A DNA stretch of 64,000 bases. Source: an uncultured Alistipes sp. GTDB taxonomy: Bacteria > Bacteroidota > Bacteroidia > Bacteroidales > UBA932. The stretch spans positions 253,607-317,606 of the forward strand of contig CABMPD010000001.1 of NCBI GenBank assembly GCA_902388455.1, in the 5' to 3' direction. Of this stretch, positions 58,380 to 64,000 are shown piece by piece. The stretch's first letter is position 1; each line of letters opens with the position of its first letter. Both the position numbers and the translations under genes were made by a program. A model generated the notes under the pieces. The model had not been told where the DNA came from. It saw nothing but the letters and a program-made list of their open reading frames with translations, and searched no databases.

Positions 58380-58982
58380 ATGGCACAGCTTAATGCGGCA
58401 GACCATTCAGCGGCATACACCGCGCAGGACCGCTGGCTGAAAATGCCGATGGCCGAATACATCGTCAGCTACCGGGATTCCGCAAGAGTGCGGGGATACT
58501 GCCGTGAATGTGGCCGCTACGGCAACTGCTGGGCCTGCCCTCCATACGATTTTGACGAGACGGCTCTTCTGGAACAATACACCACCATCTCACTGCTGGC
58601 CACCGTGATAACTCCTTCGGAAGGAGTCACGCTCACCCCGGAGACAGCTGACCGCATCATCCGCCGGGAGCGGCAACGGCTCGACCGGATGCTGGTGAAA
58701 ATGGAATGTGACGCTTCAGTGCCGGCACACACCGCCCGCGCCTTCTTCGCCGGAACCTGCCTGCTCTGCCCGCCGGAGCATTGCACCCGCCGTAAATGCC
58801 TGCCCTGCCGCCACCCCGAAAGCATCCGCCCCTCCCTCGAGGCTCTCGGCTTCGACGTAGCCCGCACCACCTCCGGACTCTTCGGCATTGACCTCCAGTG
58901 GGGCAGACCCGATGCACCTCCCGCCTGCCTCACACTTCTCAGCGCCCTCGCCTGCAGCAGACAACAACATACCCGCGTTTAA
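58380..58982 (+). CDS. DUF2284 family predicted metal-binding protein
   Basis: 200 residues from ATG 58380. Cys-rich motifs include CRECGRYGNCWACPPYDFD (19 residues) near 45-62, and later GTCLLCPPEHCTRRKCLPCR (20 residues) with HPESIRPSLEALGFDV, diagnostic for DUF2284. The Cys clusters suggest bound metal or an iron-sulfur centre. Function is unknown. A Fur-family regulator and metal exporter follow on the same strand. Confidence 0.88.
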   Translation: MAQLNAADHSAAYTAQDRWLKMPMAEYIVSYRDSARVRGYCRECGRYGNCWACPPYDFDETALLEQYTTISLLATVITPSEGVTLTPETADRIIRRERQRLDRMLVKMECDASVPAHTARAFFAGTCLLCPPEHCTRRKCLPCRHPESIRPSLEALGFDVARTTSGLFGIDLQWGRPDAPPACLTLLSALACSRQQHTRV

Positions 58983-59083
58983 GACCCCACTTCTGCTGCA
59001 GCCAAAGCCACTTTCGACGATTTATCTTTCATTTCTCCGCACTTTTTTCCATCTTCGCATCCGAAAACCGAAAACCTAAGGAA

Positions 59084-59512
59084 ATGGCAGCAGAAACTAT
59101 CGAACAGCAGCTCCAGGCCCACGGCATCCACCCGACCGCGGCCCGCATCCTCGTACTCCAGAAACTCTCGGAGCTCACTCATCCCGTATCCATGACCGAA
59201 CTGGAAACAGAACTGGAGACCATGGACAAGTCCACGATATTCCGCACCCTCAACGTCCTGCTCGAACATCACGCGATTCATTCGTTCGAGGACGGCAGCG
59301 GATCCACAAAATACGAGATATGCCGCTGTGAGTCCACTGTCTGCCGGGTCGAGAACCGCCACATCCATTTCTACTGCGAGGGGTGCCGCCGGACATTCTG
59401 CATTGAGGACGTCAAGATACCCGTAGTCGCCCTGCCGGAAGGTTATCGTATCGAGACCATCAACTACACCGTAAAGGGTCTCTGCCCCGAGTGCTCCAGA
59501 CGTCAGGCATAA
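59084..59512 (+). CDS. Fur family metal-responsive repressor
   Basis: 142 residues from ATG 59084. A winged helix (about 1-85; HPTAARILVLQKLSE, DKSTIFRTLNVLLEHHAIHS, 20 residues) is followed by a dimerisation domain with the His-rich site HIHFYCEGCRRTFCIEDV (18 residues) and a second CxxC (GLCPECSRRQ), a structural Zn(Cys)4 site. Which metal it senses is not clear; position next to a zinc/cadmium-type exporter, with 7-1-7 boxes in between, suggests Zn or a similar ion. Confidence 0.92.
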   Translation: MAAETIEQQLQAHGIHPTAARILVLQKLSELTHPVSMTELETELETMDKSTIFRTLNVLLEHHAIHSFEDGSGSTKYEICRCESTVCRVENRHIHFYCEGCRRTFCIEDVKIPVVALPEGYRIETINYTVKGLCPECSRRQA

Positions 59513-59534
59513 CCGCACGCCACAATACCGCACA

Positions 59535-59586
59535 TGCAACCCGGTTGCAAACTGACATCCGGCACGCCCTCTGAAACTTAGTTGCA
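59535..59586. promoter_or_regulatory. Two Fur-type 7-1-7 boxes before the P-type ATPase
   Basis: TGCAACC-C-GGTTGCA (59535-59549) is a perfect 7-1-7 inverted repeat, the geometry of Fur-family boxes. TGAAACT-T-AGTTGCA (59572-59586) has one mismatch. Centres are 37 bp apart; the ATPase ATG is at 59630. Confidence 0.65.
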
Positions 59587-59629
59587 TCCCGACATCTGTA
59601 ATTTCGCACCATAAACAAAATGGAAGTTT

Positions 59630-61744
59630 ATGAGAGAACAGCAACAGCGTGCGATACCTCAGGGAAATGAGCTGCAGGCACAGCCGATACAAAGCGAAAA
59701 CCTGCTGAAATCCGACGGCAAGGCTCACGGCAGCCACAGCTGTCACAGCTGTCACACCCATGAGGACACAGAAGGGCACAACAACCACGAGCACAAGCAC
59801 GAGCATCACCGCCACGCCCACAGCAGCACGAAGCGGCAGATAACCCTCATCGCCGTCACAGCCGTCCTGCTCGCCGCAGCCGTCCTCATCGAGAGATACT
59901 GCGCCCTGCAGACCTGGCAGCTGCTCCTGGTCTACCTCGTCCCCTACCTGCTCATCGGCACCGGCACCCTGAAAGAAGCGGCCGAAGGCATTGCCCGCGG
60001 AAACATCTTCAACGAGCACTTCCTCATGTCCCTGGCCACCATCGGTGCCCTCTGCATAGGCTTCCTGCCCGGAGCGGAGACGGAGTTTCCGGAAGCGGTC
60101 TTCGTCATGCTGTTCTTCGCAGTAGGCGAGCTGTTCGAGAGTTACGCCGAGGGCCGGAGCCGGGACAGCATCTCGCACCTGATGGAAATCCGCCCGGACA
60201 CAGCCGAGGTGGAGCGCGGCGGGCAGACCCGGACCGTCACTCCCGAAGAGGTCAGCATCGGAGAGGTCATCGTAGTCCGGCCCGGCGGGAAAATACCCCT
60301 CGACGGCACCGTCATCGAAGGCTCCTCCTCCCTCAACACCGTGGCCCTCACCGGCGAGAGCCTGCCCCGGGACGTCGAAAAAGGCGACGACGTGGCCTCC
60401 GGCTGCATCAACCTCTCCGGTGTCCTCCGCATCAGGACCACGAAAACCTTCGGCGAGAGCACTGTCTCGAAGATCATCCGGCTCGTGGAAAACGCCGACT
60501 CCCGCAAGTCCCGCAGCGAATCCTTCATCACCCGCTTCGCCCGCATCTACACCCCGATAGTGGTCTCCGCCGCCCTCCTGCTGGCATTCGTACCGCCGCT
60601 GCTGTCCGGAAACGGCTTCGCCTCCTCCTTCGCCACCTGGCTCCACCGCGCCCTCATTTTCCTGGTGGTATCCTGTCCCTGCGCCTTAGTCATCAGCGTC
60701 CCCCTCACCTTCTTCGGCGGTCTGGGCGGCGCCTCCCGCAGAGGCATCCTCATCAAGGGCAGCAGCTTCATGGACTCCCTGGCAAATGTCGGGACAGTGG
60801 TATTCGACAAGACCGGCACCCTCACCCGCGGAGAGTTCGCAGTGGAGGCCGTGCACCCGGAAGCAGCCGCAAAGCCCGGATCAGCAGCCCCCGCAGCCAT
60901 CACGGAGCACGAGCTCCTGCATCTGGCCGCCCACGTGGAGCATTTCTCCACCCATCCGATAGGTGAGGCCCTCAGGGCGGCATTCCCCAACGAGGCGACC
61001 GACGGCTGCTCAGTCACGGACGTGGAGGAAATCGCCGGTCAGGGCATCAGGGCCAATGTGGAAGGCCGCACGGTCTGCGTAGGCAACGCCAGGATGATGG
61101 AGGCTGTCGGAGCGGCATGGCACGACTGTCACCGCACCGGCACCATCATCCACGTAGCGGTGGAAGGACAATACGCCGGGCACATCGTCATCAATGACAG
61201 GGTGAAGGAGGACAGCGCGGAGGCAATAGCGGCCCTCCGCCGGCTCGGGGTCAGAGATACCGTAATGCTGACCGGCGACAGGGAGGAAACGGCCCGCGAG
61301 GTGGCCTCCAGGCTCGGAATCGGCTCCTACCGCGCCGGCCTGCTGCCAGCCGACAAGGTCCGGTGCCTGGAAGAACTGCTGGCCGCCAAGCCCCGCGGGA
61401 ACAGCCTCGCCTTCGTCGGGGACGGCATCAACGACGCCCCGGTACTAAAGCGGGCCGATGTGGGCATCGCCATGGGCGGACTCGGCAGCGACGCCGCCAT
61501 AGAGGCCGCCGACGTGGTGCTGATGGACGACCGTCCCACCAAGATCGCAACGGCCGTCTCCATCGCCCGCCGCACCCTCCGCATCGCCCGCCAGAACGTC
61601 TGGCTGGCCATCGGCATCAAGGCCGCCATCCTGCTCCTCGCAGCCATCGGCCTCGGCACTCTGTGGCTCGCCGTCTTCGCCGACGTCGGCGTCACCGTCC
61701 TGGCCGTCCTCAACGCCATGCGGGCCCTCCGCGTCCAGGAATAA
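59630..61744 (+). CDS. Heavy-metal P1B-type ATPase (Zn/Cd/Pb type)
   Basis: 704 residues. A His-rich N-terminus (about 31-67, with CHSCHTH and HEHKHEHHRHAH) replaces the usual ferredoxin-like HMA domain. Membrane helices follow, then TGES (241-244), the SCPCAL ion site (Cys349, Cys351), DKTGT with phospho-Asp (393-397), the HP motif in STHPIGEAL, and GDGINDAP near 600. CPC with a His-rich tail suggests Zn2+, Cd2+ or related export from the cytoplasm. The Fur-family gene and two 7-1-7 boxes directly upstream indicate metal-controlled expression. Confidence 0.93.
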   Translation: MREQQQRAIPQGNELQAQPIQSENLLKSDGKAHGSHSCHSCHTHEDTEGHNNHEHKHEHHRHAHSSTKRQITLIAVTAVLLAAAVLIERYCALQTWQLLLVYLVPYLLIGTGTLKEAAEGIARGNIFNEHFLMSLATIGALCIGFLPGAETEFPEAVFVMLFFAVGELFESYAEGRSRDSISHLMEIRPDTAEVERGGQTRTVTPEEVSIGEVIVVRPGGKIPLDGTVIEGSSSLNTVALTGESLPRDVEKGDDVASGCINLSGVLRIRTTKTFGESTVSKIIRLVENADSRKSRSESFITRFARIYTPIVVSAALLLAFVPPLLSGNGFASSFATWLHRALIFLVVSCPCALVISVPLTFFGGLGGASRRGILIKGSSFMDSLANVGTVVFDKTGTLTRGEFAVEAVHPEAAAKPGSAAPAAITEHELLHLAAHVEHFSTHPIGEALRAAFPNEATDGCSVTDVEEIAGQGIRANVEGRTVCVGNARMMEAVGAAWHDCHRTGTIIHVAVEGQYAGHIVINDRVKEDSAEAIAALRRLGVRDTVMLTGDREETAREVASRLGIGSYRAGLLPADKVRCLEELLAAKPRGNSLAFVGDGINDAPVLKRADVGIAMGGLGSDAAIEAADVVLMDDRPTKIATAVSIARRTLRIARQNVWLAIGIKAAILLLAAIGLGTLWLAVFADVGVTVLAVLNAMRALRVQE

Positions 61745-61813
61745 TGACGAATCAGCAGCACACTGCCCCTATCGTATACATTCTTTCTTGCCCTTTCGTA
61801 CGAGTAATCCACA

Positions 61814-62053
61814 ATGAGCCTATCTCCATCCGGGCATCTAATATCAATGAGCCATCCATCACAAAGTAACGAAGAAAGTTGGAAGAATAAAGGACTCAAC
61901 TTCAAGATAGAAAGTGAAACGGACGAGGGCTTCATCCTGCGTTTCGGAGGACGTAAATACGGCATCATCCCGCAGTATGTAAAGGACAATGTCCTTTATT
62001 GGTCGCGTTTTAACGATAACGGTACTACGACATTGTTCATGATAAGCCTGTAG
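61814..62053 (+). CDS. Small hypothetical protein, uncertain
   Basis: 79 codons on the plus strand, 69 bp after the exporter stop. The second half reads like a folded beta-rich segment (FILRFGGRKYGIIPQYV) but I recognise no family, and there is no clear promoter. It may be a remnant. ATG 61847 (MSHPS) is an alternative start. Confidence 0.35.
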   Translation: MSLSPSGHLISMSHPSQSNEESWKNKGLNFKIESETDEGFILRFGGRKYGIIPQYVKDNVLYWSRFNDNGTTTLFMISL

Positions 62054-62181
62054 GAGACCTTCCTGTACTCCTGCGCAAAACGACAATAAGTAGTTTTGAC
62101 TTTCCATTTTAGCATTCAGACATTTACACCCACCCCGAAAAAACCGCCTCATTTTTTGGGGATTCTTTCAGTAATTTTATA

Positions 62182-62260
62182 TAAATTTGCAGTCTTGTAC
62201 CGGTGGTGGCCAGATGAGGTTCTTACCATCCGCCGGCCTGCTAAAAGTACAAAGAACCTC
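62182..62260 (+). promoter_or_regulatory. Promoter element and leader hairpin of the BspA-like gene
   Basis: TAAATTTG (62182-62189) fits the -7 consensus. The leader contains a perfect 9-bp inverted repeat GAGGTTCTT (62216-62224) / AAGAACCTC (62252-62260), ending 22 nt before the ATG at 62283. Confidence 0.5.
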
Positions 62261-62282
62261 CAATAAATTATTTTATTTTTAA

Positions 62283-63434
62283 ATGAAAAAATTCTTGATT
62301 TTAACGGCATTGGCAACATTCATGATTGCCTCCTGCGAGCCCGAGGAGTCTACTACAGAGCCTGTCGCCGTTGAGGGTATCGAACTTAACGAGACATCTG
62401 TCACAATATTGGTTGGGGAAACATACCGGCTCACAGCTGCTATCTTCCCAGAAAATGCCGAGACACAAACGGTTGTATGGGAAAGCTCCGACACATCCAT
62501 AGCAACGGTGGATGAGACCGGTCTGGTTAAGGCAGTAGCTGCCGGCGAGACAGTGATTACGGCCAGCGCAGAAGACAAGAGCGCCACATGTTCAGTCACC
62601 GTAAACGAACCTGCACCGGACGGCGACATCGACATGACCGGCATGAGCAACGAGGAGGTTCGCGCAGCTATAGACGAGGCTCTTGCTGCAGGTGTAACAG
62701 AATTCAAACTGACAGGAGAATTCGAACAGCTAGGCATGTCCACCACAGCTTCCCCTATGGACGCATCCTGGACCGACAATCCGTTTGTAGGTACCAATGT
62801 TGAAGTCGTCGACCTCAGCGGCGTAACCGGATGGCCAGAAGTAGACGTGGACGGTCTGCTCGATGGAAACGGGCAGATAAGCAATGACGGTGTCTACGGA
62901 CTCCCCGCATTTGCATTCAGCGGCTTGAACAACAATGAGTACACTTTCCCTGAACTCAGAAAAGTAATCCTGCCGGAAGAAGTCGAGACCATCGGAAGCC
63001 AGGCATTCTGGAACAACCCCAAACTGGAGACCATCGTATGCCCTGGTGTAAAATATGTAGGCAATCAGTGCCTTGTATTCTGCAATGCCTTCAACTCCAT
63101 CGAGCTGCCTGAAGCCACCACCATCTACACTATGGCGTTCAAGGAGACAGGCCTTACCTCCATTTCCCTGCCTAAAGTAGTGGAAATACATTATGGCCTT
63201 TTCCAGGACTGCCCCCTGACAAGACTTGAACTCACAGCCGCAGGTGACTTCACGATACACGAGGACCCCCTCGCCTTTATGGGATGGGGAGAACCGGTAT
63301 TCAATTTCGAGACCACCTCCTGCGAGCTTGTGCTTAATGCAGACAAGCATTACGAGAGCGGAACAGCCTCGCCCAAGGCCGCTTCAGCCACCAATTGGTT
63401 CGACACCGAATGGAGCAGCATATCCTTTAACTGA
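62283..63434 (+). CDS. BspA-like LRR surface lipoprotein with Big_2 domain
   Basis: 383 residues. Lipobox MIASC (Cys at about 18), then a bacterial Ig-like group 2 domain (about 28-115; LVGETYRLTAAIFPENA, VVWESSDTSIATVDETGLV). The C-terminal half (about 200-345) has leucine-rich repeats of the LRR_5/BspA type (LRKVILPEEVETIGSQAFWN, 20 residues; LTSISLPKVVEIHYGLF). These are surface proteins of oral and gut Bacteroidota that bind host or bacterial ligands. It has its own promoter and terminator. Confidence 0.88.
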   Translation: MKKFLILTALATFMIASCEPEESTTEPVAVEGIELNETSVTILVGETYRLTAAIFPENAETQTVVWESSDTSIATVDETGLVKAVAAGETVITASAEDKSATCSVTVNEPAPDGDIDMTGMSNEEVRAAIDEALAAGVTEFKLTGEFEQLGMSTTASPMDASWTDNPFVGTNVEVVDLSGVTGWPEVDVDGLLDGNGQISNDGVYGLPAFAFSGLNNNEYTFPELRKVILPEEVETIGSQAFWNNPKLETIVCPGVKYVGNQCLVFCNAFNSIELPEATTIYTMAFKETGLTSISLPKVVEIHYGLFQDCPLTRLELTAAGDFTIHEDPLAFMGWGEPVFNFETTSCELVLNADKHYESGTASPKAASATNWFDTEWSSISFN

Positions 63435-63469
63435 TAATCCGCCGGCACACGGGAAAGTGCCGCAAGTAA

Positions 63470-63526
63470 AAACCCAGATCGGTCATTAGAAACGTTTTCT
63501 ACTATTTCCATGACCGGTCTGGGTTT
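63470..63526 (+). terminator. Hairpin terminator after the BspA-like gene
   Basis: A 17-bp stem (63470-63486 with 63510-63526; one mismatch, arms beginning AAACCCAGATCGG) with a 23-nt loop; T/A-rich on both sides, so it could also act from the right. Confidence 0.8.
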
Positions 63527-63596
63527 AATTCTGTAATATCCACCACCTCACCCGTACAGGCAATACCTCACGAAAAGACCCACAGACCAACAACGG

Positions 63597-63919
63597 CTAC
63601 CGCTCCAGGCGGATGCAGACGCTGAGGGGCAGGATGCGGCCGAAGTCATCGCGGAGGACGAGTTCTCCGGAAGTGCGGCGGCCGGCCGAGCCGAAAGCGC
63701 AGGCCACGAGGGAGGATATCTCCATATTGTGCCTTGCCCATGTCACAACCTGCCGTACAGAGTCGAGATGGGTGACATCGGCACCTGCTGCACGGGCGGC
63801 CAGAGAGGCGGCTCCGGTCTGATCATTGTATAACGCCCGAAACGCTCCAGCTTCTCGAGCCCGCCGGAGTCTATCAGCTGGTAATCGCTCCAGCTTTCAG
63901 ATGGTCTTTCAATATTCAT
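63597..63919 (-). pseudogene. Internally deleted SAM-dependent methyltransferase gene
   Basis: From ATG 63919 the frame gives MNIERPSESWSDYQLIDSGG (20 residues), LEKLERFGRY and RPEP, the N-terminus of a class I (RlmI-like) methyltransferase common in Bacteroidota. The homology then jumps frame to GAASLAARAAGADVTHLDSV (20 residues), the SAM-binding region, continuing RQVVTWARHNMEISS. It then jumps again to a C-terminal tail, GRILPLSVCIRLER, stop at 63597. Two internal blocks are missing and the first junction is out of frame (stop near 63740). Confident as a decayed gene; the exact substrate of the ancestor is unknown. Bases 63920-64000 hold no gene I recognise. Confidence 0.75.
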
Positions 63920-64000
63920 GCGCCAAATTTAGATAAAAACCTCGAGATTTTACACCGACAGAATATATAGGTGGAAAAGCCACGCGACTTTGGCCGATCC

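Noticed and set aside
57561..58462. Four overlapping repeat-encoding open frames in the minisatellite
   Set aside because: They arise because the 105-bp unit is divisible by three and lacks stops in those frames. No start context or known repeat protein matches, so it is listed as a DNA repeat.
58979..60646. 555-codon minus-strand open frame opposite the P-type ATPase and Fur gene
   Set aside because: Shadow of the exporter's codon usage; no start context, no recognisable domain, and it crosses the Fur-type boxes.
61744..61866. 41-codon frame starting at the exporter stop (MTNQQHT...)
   Set aside because: It overlaps the exporter stop by one base, has no family resemblance, and overlaps another small frame that is only slightly more plausible.

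Overview
The window looks like a chromosomal segment of a fairly GC-rich member of the Bacteroidota, most likely order Bacteroidales. The sequence evidence is: repeated Bacteroidetes-type promoter elements (TAnnTTTG at -7, found before at least eight genes); few Shine-Dalgarno sequences; lipoproteins carrying BACON, FISUMP, Big_2 or BspA-like LRR domains; an Oar-like TonB receptor with a CarboxypepD_reg domain; a Ser-type sulfatase; and TolC/HlyD/multi-permease exporters. Species cannot be named from sequence alone. No phage, CRISPR array or rRNA was seen; one tRNA is present.

Layout. 1-8.5 kb: TetR regulator divergent from a MATE exporter, a secreted WG-repeat pseudo-caspase, tRNA-Gly, then a forward run yraN, manC, arcA-like, pheS. 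8.5-14.2 kb: large TonB-dependent receptor, metK with a terminator-like leader hairpin, comF. 14.3-25.0 kb: a six-gene minus-strand envelope cluster containing two intact caspase-like (C14) proteins, a caspase-less paralogue, a FISUMP lipoprotein, a small outer-membrane protein and a propeller/OmpA-like protein. These share a linker module that I do not recognise as a named domain. 25.2-39.2 kb: NtrY/NtrC-type two-component system divergent from a TolC-HlyD-permease(x3)-ATPase export operon, with a candidate sigma-54 promoter and an upstream palindrome between them. 38.4-46.3 kb: a segmental duplication (ABC ATPase, PfkB kinase, RAYT-like transposase) with a REP-like ACAGACT/AGTCTGT repeat family around the intact transposase. 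46.4-50.3 kb: an isolated rplC-rplD-rplW-rplB-rpsS-rplV-rpsC block, lacking rpsJ in front and rplP behind. 50.6-57.6 kb: sulfatase, class II aldolase homologue, AAA ATPase behind a 14-bp iteron array, DUF456 protein, nitroreductase, small secreted protein, propeller lipoprotein. 57.7-64 kb: a 105-bp minisatellite, DUF2284 protein, Fur-family regulator with two 7-1-7 boxes before a metal-exporting P-type ATPase, a BspA-like lipoprotein and a decayed methyltransferase gene.

How the genes work together. The best candidate for an undescribed system is the 14.3-25.0 kb cluster, which joins predicted exported caspase-like proteases with TPR, propeller/OmpA-like and surface-lipoprotein partners; a degenerate relative sits at 2.1-4.1 kb. 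The 25.5-39.1 kb block reads as a complete signal-responsive export system: sensor kinase, sigma-54 activator, its likely binding site and promoter, and a tripartite ABC exporter. The 59.1-61.7 kb block reads as a metal-responsive efflux unit. Everything here was done by reading; homology statements rest on recognised motifs, not on database searches.
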